Below, piece after piece: positions 12,001 to 27,000 of a stretch of 64,000 nt of DNA. The stretch's first letter is position 1. Each line of letters opens with the position of its first letter. The position numbers and the translations under genes are program-made. The notes beneath the pieces were generated by a model that was not told where the DNA came from, made no database searches, and saw only the letters and a list, made by a program, of their open reading frames with translations. Source of the stretch: Ciona savignyi (lineage: Eukaryota > Chordata > Ascidiacea > Phlebobranchia > Cionidae); the NCBI GenBank assembly GCA_000149265.1, contig CH003350.1:110477-174476 (forward strand), in the 5' to 3' direction.

Positions 12001-15000
12001 TACTTATGCTTGCAACACAGGATTTCGGATATTTGGGTCTTCTAGCTTAACATGCATTGGTGGAACATGGAGTGGCCCAGGACCTAGTTGTACAGGTGGA
12101 AATTTTCTTAATTTTAATTATGTTTTAGTTTATTTACACAGTGCCAATGCAGAAAAACGATAATGAAAGACCCATAAAAGCTGTGGCAGTTACTATAGGT
12201 TTTGAAAAGTTGTTATGCACTACGCTGAACACAAGTAGTGTTAAAGCCACCTTAAAAAAGCAGTGACAAGATTAATGATTTGTTTTTAAATATATTTCTT
12301 CCCCTACTAATATAAATAAAAGATAAGTTATAAGACATTTTTTTATGTTTTAGCTGCTTGTCCACCTCCGCCATCTGTTCCAAATGGTCTAGTCACACCA
12401 TCGTCTGGGACTTTCTTCAATGGTGATTCGGTTACTTATGCTTGCTACACAATATTTCTATTATCTGGGTCTCCAATCTTAACATGCATTGGTGGAACAT
12501 AGAGTGGCCCAGGACCTAGTTGTATAGGTAGGGTTGTTCTTAATTTCAATTATTAAATAGAGATTAGTTACACAGTGCCACCACAAAACAAAAGATAATC
12601 AAAGGCCCACAAAAGAGGCAGTTTTGCATGGCTATTTTGCACTACACTGAACACAAACAGTGTTAAAGCCACCATAAACAGGAAGCATAATTAATGATTT
12701 TTTAATGATTATTGTATATACTCGCAGATAGGTCATGTTACTGGTCGCTATATTAGTTTTGTGTTAAAAAAGTTTAATATAGAGTTGACTCGCACATAAG
12801 TTGTACTGAAAATTTAGGGATTTAAAAGGCCCTTTCCCTAGATTTTTTTGAATAAATAACCTTCAATTTGTTTTTTTTTGTTGTAGGGCTATATATAATT
12901 AAAATATGTTTATTAACACCTGTGAGCGATAAAAGTTTATGTACGCAAGGGCAGACCAAACGATTTTTATGAATAACCAACTTGCTACAAACCTGTAAAT
13001 CATTTCAATTACAGTCAGACCCTAACCCTGTTTAAGAAATGACAAAAATATGTACAAACATAAATTTGTTAAAAAAATTATTTGAAAACTTAATAATTAA
13101 CTGAAAAACTTAATTAAAACATTGTAAAATATCCACCGGAAAGTTCAGCTTAAATATCAAAATACTTGTTGGCACATTTCATAAATTTGTTCTAGACTAG
13201 TCTAGTAATATACGCATTAACTGATCTTTCTGTTTTCCCCAACCTCTGACCCCCATTTCAGATACACCAAACTCTGTTTCTGCTCTCCTGTTTTTGTGTT
13301 CTTCTGCATAGTCCACTACTTTTAACTTGAAGCCTGTTTCATAACTCTTTCTTTTGCCAGTACTCATTTTAAAAGCATTTTTTTAAGATGTAGTTATCTG
13401 TAGACCTATGATTTAATTCTTATATAGTTCAAATAAATTTTTATTAACCTTATAAAATATAATTTACAAATATTCTCTTCTTTCTTTTGTCCTCTTACGC
13501 GCCAGCGCATATAGCTGTATTGGTGCATGTGCAGAAGACAAAGGTGGTTTGTTTGCGTAAGCAGTAAATATTGATGCATGACTTGTGTAATCGGTTGTTT
13601 TTAGCATTGAACTGCATTGAAACCGAAAACCATTTTTTCTTAACAAAGCGGAAATAATCCAATACACGCTTAGCGGTCACATGTGCGTGTGCACTTATCT
13701 CGCATTGATATGTGCGTGCACAAGCACATACACCCGTATTCGATACAGCCACAGCGGCAATAGAACATTTCCACTACATTTCGTGCCTATAAAGCGCACC
13801 CCTAATTTTTAATTGAAAATTATTATAAAACTTTGCGCGTTATACTCGAATAAGCACATTATATCCGCCCCATAAGCCACCCCAGAAAATTATGTCGAAA
13901 ATGTAGGTCTTTAAAATCGGCTTATTATCCAGAAAATACGGTACTTGAAATTGCCAAAAACATTTGTAATTTTGTTCTTATTTGGTGGCGATTTGCAATT
14001 ATGTCGAGCTACCCATCTGCAAGTATGTGTGGTATATTTCCCCTACTTAAATTTACAAAAGATAAGTAAAGTGACACTGTTTTTTTTCTAGCTTCTTGTC
14101 CACCTCCACCATCTGTTCCAAACGGTCAATTCACACCATCCTCTCGACGATTTGTCCTTGGTGCAACGGTTACATACGCTTGCACCGCAGGATTTCAGAT
14201 ATCTGGATCTTCTATCTTAACATGCACTAGTAGTGGAACATGGAGTGGCCCGGGACCTAGTTGTACAGGTAAGGATGTGTTGAGTAAAGTTAATCGATTA
14301 TTATTAATCTAAAAATACCGAGTTACAAAATATACAGGATATAATAGAGAAAATTCAACTTTGCTGTGCCGACAGTCTGTTTAATAGAACTATTGATAAG
14401 TGTTAAAAATGACATATACAGTATTAGTTCAAACTATCAAACCAATAAGAAGGTAATGTTTTGTAAGTATCATAGCAAAAGCCTGGTTTCGATCAACTAT
14501 GTTGCTCTCGGGATAAAAATAATTGTTCTATCTTGTGAGCACATGATGTTAGTGATTTACCTATTTTGGAAATTACCTTCAGTTAATTATGATTTTTCAA
14601 TTTTACATTTTAAAGAGTTGAAGATAAAATTTTTGAAGTTTCTTTTAAAAAGTTCATTCTTTTGCCTCTGTATTAATATTATATAAATTTATGCACAGAA
14701 GGCTTAGATAAATAACAATGTTTGTTTATATTCTAGCTGGTTGTCCATCTCCGCCATCTGTTCCAAATGCTCAATTCACACCATCCTCCACAACTTTCGC
14801 CATTGGTGCAACAGTTACATATGCTTGCACTGCAGGATTTCAGATATCTGGTTCTTCTATTTTAACATGCATTGGTGGAACATGGAGTGGCCCAGGACCT
14901 AGTTGTATAGGTAGGGATGTTCTTAATTTCAATTATAAAAAATAGCTTAGTTACACAGTGCCACCACAGAGCAATGGATAACCAAAGATCTACAAAAGCT

Positions 15001-18000
15001 TAGGCATTACTTTAGGTTTTACATGGTTATTATGTACTACACTATTTACAACTCAGTCTCTCTAAAACCACTTGGTATCTTGAGCTTTTAGTTTCATGTG
15101 AGCCTTCTTTGTTTGACTTTGTTTGCTTTAAAGGTTGCCAAGCACCACCAGCACTTACTAATGGAGAAGTCTTTCCCAATAATCCACCATTTCGCCATGG
15201 TATGGTGGTTCTTTATACATGCAAACCCGGCTATACATTTAACGGTACCAAAACGCGAAATTGCCTCACCACTGGACAGTGGACAATGCCATCTTCTCCA
15301 CCAGTTTGCAATGCAGGTACCAATTTGAACATAGAACGGATTTCTAAGATTTGTTATGAATCACTTAATAAAAGTTTCATTTAAAACATGGCCTTAAGCT
15401 ATAAATTTTATTAAACATTACTTATGTTTCAATTTAAAATTGTACATTCTTAATTTTTTTGAAATTTCCACATAACCCTATGTTTTAACATTGCTTTGGT
15501 TTGGAAATAAAAGAAACATGGAACAATAGCAATTCTGACCTTACGTTAGAATCTACAAAAATATGAAAGAACTTATTTACTTGCAAATGTGTACCATAAT
15601 ACCCATCATGTATATTATGTATTAGGTGCGACAACATGTACTGATAATCCCTGTTTAAATGGTGGACTCTGCTCAATGAGCAACAATGAATACAGTTGTA
15701 AATGTACTGGTGACTGGGTTGGAACCAACTGTCAAGTTACTTTAAGTAAGCTAATAATATTCCCTATTTTTTTTTCACACAATATCTTTTTTTATGTGCA
15801 TTAGGTAGACATGTCTATTTTAGAATCAAGATTTAATTTTATTCGAATAGAAAATAATGCTGAATGTTTTTTTTATTCTATTAATTCAAAATTAAATGGT
15901 CTTAGTCATTTAGTAAAAGACATGAGTTTACTTTTTTCGAAATAAAAGAAAAAATTTAAAATTTGTCTTCTCAATTTATAATAATGATGATGGTAGTTAA
16001 ATCTTCGAATAATTTTATGAAAAGCATTTGCAATTATATATTTTTTAAAATTAAATTAGCACAAAAAATGTTGTGTGTTTCATATAAAAAACGTTTAAAC
16101 TTATATATATTTTAATTAATGGAAATTATTTGATCGATAACTTGGCTGACCTGCTACCACATCCACCAGTGTTTCGCTTCTTGAATATTATCTCACTCCA
16201 ACATTCCATTATTTGAAGGTGCTGCTGTGTCTGTTTCTGTGAAGTTTAATGCCATATTCAGACCAGAATACAGAAATCTTAGTTCACCTGCTGCCAGACA
16301 GTTGATTGCAAAATTCAAGACATCGCTTCAATTAGTATTTGCAATCTCTGGTCAAAGTGATATAATTGTGAGGGGAATTGATATAATCGTGAGGAGAATT
16401 TTGGAATCATCTGTTGTTTTCGAGTATGTGGTTTTCATTATCTTTTGGAATCTTTATTGATAATAATGAATTACTAACAATGTTTTTTTTTATATTTAGT
16501 ACCTTGATTGTTCCTCGAAATCCTGGAGATGTTCTTATTGAGTCTGGTATTAAAACTGCAATTGAAAACTCTATAAAAAGTGGTGCATTCAATGTACCAG
16601 GTCTTGAAACTCCTCAACTTGGTAAGTTGTTCGTCTATAGTTTTCCTGTAAATAACCATAATTAAAAATGGACAGCGCGGTTATCATACATACCAAAGGT
16701 GACATAGTTCCAAATGCTGTACAAAACTTAGTTTAAAGATGTTTTTTTATGTTCTAGCTGCTTGTCCAGCTCCACCAACTGTTCCAAATGGTCAATTCAC
16801 ACCATCCTCTACAACTTTCGCCAATGGTGCAACGGTTACATACGCTTGCACTGCAGGATTTCAGATATCTGGTTCTTCTAGCTTAACATGCACTAGTAGT
16901 GGAACATGGAGTGGCCCGGGACCTAGTTGTATAGGTGGGGATGATCTTAATTCCAATTATGAAATAGATTATTTAAACAGTGCCACCATAGAACAAAGGA
17001 TAATTAAAGGCCCACAAAAGTTGAGGCGATACTATATATTTTGAAAGGTTGTTATGCATATACTGAACACAAGTAGTGTTAAAGCCACCATGATCAAGGG
17101 GCAGAATTAATCATTTTTTAATAAAAATATTTCCCCTAGTTTTATGCACAAAAGATATGTTACATAACAGTGTTTGTTCATGTTTTAGCTGCTTGTCCGC
17201 CTCCGCCATCTGTTCCAAATGCTCAATTCACACCATCCTCTCCACCTTTTGTCATTGGTGCACTGGTTACATACGCTTGCAGCACAGGATTTCAGATATC
17301 TGGTTCATCTATCTTAACATGCACTAGTAGTGGAACATGGAGTGGCCCGGGACCTAGTTGTACAGGTAGGGATGTATAGTGTACAGTTAATCGATTATTC
17401 CTAAACTGAAAATACTGAGATCAAAATAGACACCGACAGTCTGTTTAATACAAGTATTGACGAGTGGTAATATTGAAAAGAAGGCAATGTACTGTAAATT
17501 TCATAACAGAAACTTGTATTCGAATGCCTACAAAAGCCATGAAAAGAAAGCAGAATTAATATTTTTTTAATGATTATCGTATATACTCGCCGAAAATGTT
17601 TAATTTAGGGTTAACTAGCACATAAGTCACACTGAAAATTAAGGGATTTAAAACACCCTTTCCCTAGATTTTTTGCATTTATAACTTCAAATTTGTTATT
17701 ATTTTGTAGGACTTAATATAATCAAAATATGTTTATCAACACCTGTGAGAGATAAACAGTGCATGTACGCAAGCGCAGACCAAACGATTTTCATGAATAA
17801 CCAACTCGCTACAAACCTGTATATCATTGCCATTACATTCAGACCACTAACCCTGTTTACGAAATGTCAAAAAAATATACACACATAAATTTGTTAAAAA
17901 AAATTATTTGAAAACTTTATAATTAACTGGAAACATCAATTAAAACATTGTAAAAGATCCACTGAAAAGTTCAGCTTAAATGTCAAATTACTTGTTGGCA

Positions 18001-21000
18001 CATTTCAAAAATTTGTTCTAGACTAGTCTAGTAATATGCGCATTAACTGATCTTTCTGTTTTCTCCAACCTCTGACCACCTTTTCAGATACACCCAACTC
18101 TGTTTCTGCTCTTCTGTGTTCGTGTTCTTCTGCATAGTTCATTGCTTTTAACTTAAAGCCTGTTTCATAACTCTTTCTTTTGCTAGTACTCATTTTAAAG
18201 GCATTTTTTTAAGATGTAGTTATCTGTAGAACTATAAATTTAATTCAGATATATTCCTAATAAGTTTTTATTAACATTATAAAATATAATTTACAAATAT
18301 TCTCTTCTCCCTTTTGTCCTCTTACGCGCCAGCACATATACTGGATTGGTGCATGTGCAGAAGACAAAGGTGGTTTGTTTGCGTCAGCAGTAATTACTGG
18401 TGCATGACTTGTGTAATCGGTTGTTTTTTAGCATTGAACTGCATTGCATTGAAACCGCAAAACCATTTTTTCTTAACAAACGGAAATAATCCAATACACA
18501 CTTAGCGGTCACATGTGCGTGTGTGCGCTAATTAAACTGTCTCGCATTGGTATGTGCGTGCATGAGCACATGCACCCGTATTCGATACAGCCACAGTGGC
18601 AATAGCGAATTTCCACTACAGTTCGTGTCTATAAAGCGCACACTTATTTTTTTTGAAAATTATTAAAAAAATTTCCCTGTTATACTCGAATAAATACATT
18701 ATATCCGCCCCATAAGCCACCCCAGAAAATTATGTCAAAAACGTAAGTCCTTAAAATCGGTTTAATAGCCGTAAAATATGTTACTTGCAATAGAAGAAAA
18801 CATTTGTAATTTTGTTCTTATTTGGTAGCGATCTGCACTTATGTCGAGCAAACCTATCTGCAAGTATGTATAGTATACTTCCCCTACTTATATTTACAAA
18901 AGATAAAGAAAGTGACACTGTATTTTTTTCTAGCTTCTTGTCCACCTCCGCCATCTGTTCCAAATGCTCAATTTATACCATCCTCTCCACCTTTTGTCAT
19001 TGGTACACTGGTTACATACGCTTGCAGCACAGGATTTCAGATATCTGGGTCTCCTAGCTTAACATGCACTAGTAGTGGAACATGGAGTGGCCCGGGACCT
19101 AGTTGTACAGGTAGGGTTGCTCTTAATTCCGATTATAAAAAATAGGTTAGTTACGCAGTGCCACCACAGAGCAATGGATAACCAAAGATCTACAAAAGCT
19201 AAGGCATTACTTAAGGTTTTGCGTAGTTATTATGTACTACACTATTTACAACTTAGTCTCTCTAAAACCACTTGGTACCTTGAGCTTTTAGTTGCATGTG
19301 ATGTGTAGTGTACAGTTAATCGATTATTCCTAATCTGAAAATACTGAGATCAAAATAGACAACGACAGTCTGTTTAATACAAGTATTGATGAGTGGTAGT
19401 ATTGACATATACAGTACTAGTTAAAACTATCAAACCAAGAAGAAGGCAATGTACTGTAAATGTCATAACAGAAACTTGTATTCGAATGCCCACAAAAGCT
19501 AAGGCAGTACGATAGGTTTTGAAAGGGTGTTATGCACTACTTTGAACACAAGTGGGGTTAAAGCCACCATGAACAGGGACAGAATTAATATTTTTTTAAT
19601 GATTATCGTATATATTTGACGATAGGGCACACCACAGTATAGGTCACTCTATAAGTTTTCTGTTAAAAATGTTTAATTTAGGGTTAACTAGCACATAAGT
19701 CGTACTGAAAATTTAGGGATTTAAAACGCCCTTTCCCTAGATTTTTTGCATATATAACTCCAAATTTGTTATTATTTTGTAGGACTTAATATAATTAAAA
19801 TATGTTTATTAACACCTGTAAGAGATAAAAAGTGCATGTACGCAAGCGCAGACCAAACGATTTTCATGAATAACCAACTCGCTATAAACCTGTATATCAT
19901 TGCCATTACATTCAGACCCCAAACCCTGTTTACGAAATGTCAAAAAAATATACACACATAAATTTGTTAAAAAAAATTATTTGAAAACTTTATAATTAAC
20001 TGGAAACATCAATTAAAACATTGTAAAATATCCACTGAAAAGACATAGTTCCAAATGCTGGACAAAATGTCATTCTGCTCTTCTGTGTTCGTGTTCTTCT
20101 GCATAGTCTATTACTTTTTACTTGAAGCCTGTTTCATAACTCTTTCTTTTGCCAGTACTCATTTTAAAAGCATTTTTAAAGATGTAGTTATCTGTAGAAC
20201 TATGAATTAATTCAGATATAGTCCTAAATTTTTTTAATAACATTATAAAAAATATTTTACAAATATTCTCTTCGCTCTTTTGTTCTCTTACGCGCCAGCG
20301 CATATACTGTATTGGTGCATGTGCAGAAGACAAAGGTGGTTTGTTTGCGTCAGCAGTAAATATTGATCCAATACACGCTTAGTGGTCACATGTGCGTGCG
20401 CGCTAATGAAACTGTCTTGCATTGGTATGTGCGTGCACGAGCACATGCACCCGTATTTGATACAGCCACAGTAACAATAGCCAATTTCCACTACAGTTGG
20501 TGTCTATAAAGCGCACACTTATTTTTTATTGAAAATTATTAAAAAAATTTTCCTGTATTACTTGAATAAATACAATATATCCGCCCCATAAGCCACCCCA
20601 GAAAATTATGTTGAAAACGTAGGTCCTTAAAATCGGTTTAATAGCCGTAAAATACGTTACTTGCAATAGAAGAAAACATTTGTAATTTTGTTCTTATTTG
20701 GTGGCGATTTGCACTTATGTCGAGCAAACCTATCTGCAAGTATGTATAGTATATTTCCCCTACTTATATTTACAAAGGATAAGTAAAGTGACACTGTTTT
20801 TTTTCTAGCTTCTTGTCCACCTCCACCATCTGTTCCAAATGGTCAATTCACGCCATTCTCTCCACCTTTTGTCATTGGTGCACTGGTTACATACGCTTGC
20901 AGCACAGGATTTCAGATATCTGGGTCATCTGTCTTAACATGCACTAGTAGTGGAACATGGAGTGGCCCGGGACCTAGTTGTACAGGTAGGGATGTGTTGA

Positions 21001-24000
21001 GTAAAGTTAATCGATTAATATTAATCTGAAAATACCGATTTGAAAATATACACGATATAATAGAGAAAATTTAACTTTGCTGTGCCGACAGTCTGTTTAA
21101 TAGAACTATTGATAAGTGTTAAAAATGACATATACAGTACTAGTTCAAACTATCAAACCAATAAAAAGGTAATGTACTATAAGTATCATAGCAAAAGCCT
21201 GGTTTCGATCAACTTTGTTGCTCTCGGGATAAACATAATTGTTCTATCTTGTGAGCACATGATGTTAGTGATTTAACTATTTTGGAATTACCTTCAGTTA
21301 ATAATGATTTTTCAATTTTACATTTAAAAGAGTTGAAGATAAGATTTTTAAAAGTTTCTATTAAAAAGTTCATTCTTTTGCCTCTGTATTAATATTATGT
21401 AAATTTATGCACAAAAGCTTAGATAAATAACAATGTTTGTTCATGTTCTAGCTGGTTGTCCGCCTCCGCCATCTGTTCCAAATGGTCAATTCATACCATC
21501 CTCTCCACCTTTTGTCATTGGTGCACTGGTTACATACGCTTGCAGCACAGGATTTCAGATATCTGGGTCTTCTATCTTAACATGCACTAGTAGTGGAACA
21601 TGGAGTGGCCCGGGACCTAGTTGTACAGGTAGGGATGTGTAGTGTACAGTTAATCGATTATTCCTAAACTGAAAATACTGAGATCAAAATAGACACCGAC
21701 AGTCTGTTTAATACAAGTATTGACGAGTGGTAATATTGACATATACTAGTTAGTACTAGTTAAAACCATCAAACCAAGAAGAAGGCAATGTACTGTAAAT
21801 TTCATAAGAGAAACTTGTATTCAAATGCCCACAAAAGCCATGAACAGGAAGCAGAATTAATATTTTTTTAATGATTATCGTATATACTCGCCGAAAATGT
21901 TTAATTTAGGGTTAACTAGCACATAAGTCACACTGAAAATTAAGGGATTTAAAATGCCCTTTCCCTAGATTTTTTGCATTTATAACTTCAAATTTGTTAT
22001 TATTTGTAGGACTTAATATAATCAAAATATGTTTATCAACACCTGTGAGAGATAAACAGTGCATGTACGCAAGCGCAGACCAAACGATTTTCATGAATAA
22101 CCAACTCGCTATAAACCTGTATATCATTGCCATTACATTCAGACCCCAAACCCTGTTTACGAAATGTCAAAAAAATATACACACATAAATTTGTTAAAAA
22201 AAATTATTTGAAAACTTTATAATTAACTGGAAACATCAATTAAAACATTGTAAGATCCACTGAAAAGTTCAGCTTAAATGTCAAATTACTTGTTGGCACA
22301 TTTCAAAAATTTGTTCTAGACTAGTCTAGTAATATGCGCATTAACTGATCTTTCTGTTTTCTCCAACCTCTGACCCCCATTTCAGATACACCAAACTCTG
22401 TTTCTGCTCTCCTGTGTTCGTGTTCTTCTGCATAGTCCATTACTTTTAACTTGAAGCCTGTTTCATAACTCTTTCTTTTGCTAGTACTCATTTTAAAGGC
22501 ATTTTTAAAGATGTAGTTATCTGTAGAACTATGAATTAATTCAGATATAGTCCTAAATTTTTTTATTAACATTATAAAAAATATTTTACAAATATTCTCT
22601 TCGCTCTTTTGTCCTCTTACGCGCCAGCGCATATACTGTATTGGTGCATGTGTAGAAGACAAAGGTGGTTTGTTTGCGTCAGCAGTAAATATTGAGCCAA
22701 TACACGCTTAGTGGTCACATGTGCGTGCGCGCTAATGAAACTGTCTTGCATTGGTATGTGCGTGCACGAGCACATGCACCCGTATTTGATACAGCCACAG
22801 TAACAATAGCCAATTTCCACTACAGTTGGTGTCTATAAAGCGCACACTTATTTTTTATTGAAAATTATTAAAAAAATTTCCCTGTATTACTTGAATAAAT
22901 ACAATATATCCGCCCCATAAGCCACCCCAGAAAATTATGTCAAAAACGTAGGTCCTTAAAATCGGTTTAATAGCCGTAAAATACGTTACTTGCAATAGAA
23001 GAAAACATTTGTAATTTTGTTCTTATTTGGTGGCGATTTGCACTTATGTCGAGCAAACCTATCTGCAAGTATGTATAGTATATTTCCCCTACTTATATTT
23101 ACAAAGGATAAGTAAAGTGACACTGTTTTTTTTCTAGCTTCTTGTCCACCTCCACCATCTGTTCCAAATGGTCAATTCATACCATCCTCTCCACCTTTTG
23201 TCATTGGTGCACTGGTTACATACGCTTGCAGCACAGGATTTCAGATATCTGGGTCATCTGTCTTAACATGCACTAGTAGTGGAACATGGAGTGGCCCGGG
23301 ACCTAGTTGTACAGGTAGGGATGTGTTGAGTAAAGTTAATCGATTAATATTAATCTGAAAATACCGATTTGAAAATATACACGATATAATAGAGAAAATT
23401 TAACTTTGCTGTGCCGACAGTCTGTTTAATAGAACTATTGATAAGTGTTAAAAATGACATATACAGTATTAGTTCAAACTATCGAACCAATAAGAAGGTA
23501 ATGTACTGTAAGTATCATAGCAAAAGCCTGGTTTCGATCAACTTTGTTGCTCTCGGGATAAACATATTTGTTCTATATTGTGAGCACATGATGTTAATGA
23601 TTTAACTATTTTGGAATTACCTTCAGTTAATGATGATTTTCCAATTTTACATTTTAAAGAGTTGAAGATAAGATTTTTAAAAGTTTCTATTAAAAAGTTC
23701 ATTCTTTTGCCTCTGTATTAATATTATGTAAATTTATGCACAGAAAGCTTAGATAAATAACAATGTTTGTTCATGTTCTAGCTGGTTGTCCATCTCCGCC
23801 ATCTGTTCCAAATGCTCAATTCACACCATCCTCCACAACTTTCGCCATTGGTGCAACAGTTACATATGCTTGCACTGCAGGATTTCAGATATCTGGGTCT
23901 TCTATCTTAGCATGCACTAGTAGTGGAACATGGAGTGGCCCAGGACCTAGTTGTATAGGTAGGGATGCTCTTAATTCCAATTATGAAATAGGTTAGTTAC

Positions 24001-27000
24001 GCAGTGCCACCACAGAGCAATGGATAACCAAAGATCCAAAGAAAGCTGAGGCAATACTTTAGGTTTTGCATGGTTATTATGTACTACCCTATTTACAACT
24101 TAGTCTCTCTAAAACCACTTGGTATCTTGAGCTTTTAGTTGCATTTCAGCCTTCTGTGTTTGACATTGTTTGCTTTAAAGGTTGCCAAGCACCACCAGCA
24201 CTTACTAATGGAGAAGTCTTTCCCAATAATCCACCATTCCGCCATGGTATGGTGGTCCTTTATACATGCAAACCCGGCTATTCACTTAACGGTACCAAAA
24301 CACGAAATTGCCTTACCACTGGACAGTGGACAATGCCATCTTCTCCACCAGTTTGCAATGCAGGTACCAATTTGAACAAGGAATTTCTTTGGATTTCTAA
24401 GATTTGTTACGAATCACTTTTATTTAAAACATGACCTTAAGCTATAAATTTTATTAAACATTACTTATGCTTCAATTTAAAATAGTACATTCTTTAGACT
24501 TTTTAATTTCCGCATAACGCTATGTTTTAACATTTCTTTGGTTTGGAAACAAAAGATACTTTCCGGTAGAATCTACAAAGATATGAATCAACTTATCTAC
24601 TTGCAAATGTGTACCATAATACTTATCATGTGTATAATGTTTTAGGTGCGACAACATGTACTGATAATCCCTGTTTAAATGGTGGACTCTGCTCAATGAG
24701 CAACAATGAATACAGTTGTAAATGTACCGGTGACTGGGTTGGAACCAACTGCCAAGTTACTCTAAGTAAGAAAAATATATTTCATATTTCTAGTTCACAC
24801 AATATCATTTTTTTTCTGAGCATGAGGTAAAAATGTCTATTATAGAATCAAGATTTAGTTTGATTCGAATAGAAAATGATGCGGAATTATTTTTTTATTC
24901 TATTAATTCGAAATTATGTGGTCTTAGTTTTTTAGTGAAATACAATGAGTTTTTTTTATTTGAAATTCAGTAAAAATTTTAAAATTTGTATTCTAAATAA
25001 TAGTGATAATGATGGTAGTTAAAACTTAGAATTATTTCATTAAACACACTTGCAATTATATATTTTTTTAAATTAAATTAGCACAAAAAATGTTATTTAG
25101 TTTCTTTTCAAAAATGTGTCACCGCTGATTGAAGTTCTAGGTTTGAAATTACTAATTTTGGAAAAGTTTAAGCAACCTTGCTGATTGGAATAACTAAATC
25201 CTTAAGCATTATGCAAATAGCATGGCAAATTTGCAGTATAAAGATCATAGACAGTTAAATGATTTACATTTTAATAGAATTATTTTCTCCTTTTTTATTA
25301 ATAAAATAATAAATGAACATTTTGCTGGATATCACATTTATACTATGATTATTTTCGTATGAATAAAACTTTTAATCTTATATATTTTTTATTAATGGAA
25401 ATTATTTGATCGATAACTTGGCTGACCTGCTACCACATCCACCAGTGTTTCGCTTCTGGAATATTATCTCACTCCAACATTCCATTATTTGAAGGTGCTG
25501 CTGTGTCTGTTTCTGTGAAGTTTAATGCCACATTTAGACCAGAATACAGGAATCTTAGTTCACCTGCTGCCAGACAGTTGATTGCAAAATTCAAGACATC
25601 GCTTCAATTAGTATTTGCAATCTCTGGCCAGAGTGATATAATAGTGAGGGGAATTGATATAATCGTGAGGAGAATTTTGGAATCATCTGTTGTTTTCAAG
25701 TATGTGGTTTCATTATCTTTTGGAATATAATTTGATAATAATGAATCACCAACAATGCTTTTTTATATTTAGTATCTTGATTGTTCCTCGAAATCCTGGA
25801 GATGTTCTTATTGAGTCTGGTATTAAAACTGCAATTGAAAACTCTATAAAAAGTGGTGTATTCAATGTACCAGGTCTTGGAACTCCTCAACTTGGTAAGT
25901 TGTTCGTCTATAGTTTTCCTATAAATGAACATAATTAAAAATGGACAGCGCAGTTATCATACATACCAAAAGTGACATAGTTCCAAATGCTGTACAGAAC
26001 TTAGTTTTAAGACGTTTTTTTATGTTCTAGCTGTTTGTCCAGCTCCACCATCTGTTCCAAATGCTCAATTCACACCATCCTCTTCAACTTTCTCCAATGG
26101 TGCAACGGTTACTTATGCTTGCAACACAGGATTTCGGATATCTGGGTCTCCTATCTTAACATGCATTGGTGGAACATGGAGTGGCCCGGGACCTAGTTGT
26201 ACAGGTGGAAATTTTCTTAATTTTAATTATGTTTTAGTTCATTTACACAGTGCCAATGCAGAAAAAAGGATAATGAAAGACCCATAAAAGCGGTGGCAGT
26301 TACTACAGGTTTTGAAAAGTTGAACACAAGTAGTGTTAAAGCCACCTTAAAAAAGCAGTGACAAGATTAATGATTTGTTTTTAAATATATTTCTTTCCCT
26401 ACTAATATAAATAAAAGATAAGTTATAATACATTTTTTTATGTTTTAGCTGCTTGTCCACCTCCGCCATCTGTTCCAAATGGTCAATTTATACCACCCTC
26501 TGGGACTTTCTTCAATGGTGATTCGGTTACTTATGCTTGCTACACAATATATCTATTATCTGGGTCTCCAATCTTAACATGCATTGGTGGAACATGGAGT
26601 GGCCCAGGACCTAGTTGTACAGGTAGGGTTGTTCTTAATTTCAATTATTAAATAGAGATTAGTTGCACAGTGCCACCACAAAACAAAAGATAATCAAAGG
26701 CCCACAAAAGAGGCAGTTTTGCATGGCTATTATGCACTACACTGAACACAAACAGTGTTAAAGCCACCATGAACAGGAAGCATAATTGATGATTTTTTAA
26801 TGATTATCGTATATACTAGGTCACGTTACTGGTCGCTATCTTAGTTTTGTGTTAAAAAAGTTTAATATAGAGTTGACTTGCACATAAGTTGTACTGAAAA
26901 TTTAACTTCCAATTTGTTTTTGTTTGTTTGTTGTAGGACTATATATAATTAAAATATGTTTATCAACACCTGTGAGCGATAAAAATTCATGTACGCAAGG

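Noticed and set aside
13464-13752. Minus-strand frames rich in Cys and Ala-His repeats, also at 20118-20491 and 22617-22820
   Set aside because: They are inside the copied transposon remnant (GTGCGTGCGC-rich part) and differ between copies by stops.
14366-14686. Plus-strand frame MPTVCLIELLISVKN..., also at 21082 and 23411
   Set aside because: Duplicated intron sequence between CCP exons; length varies by copy and no splice logic connects it.
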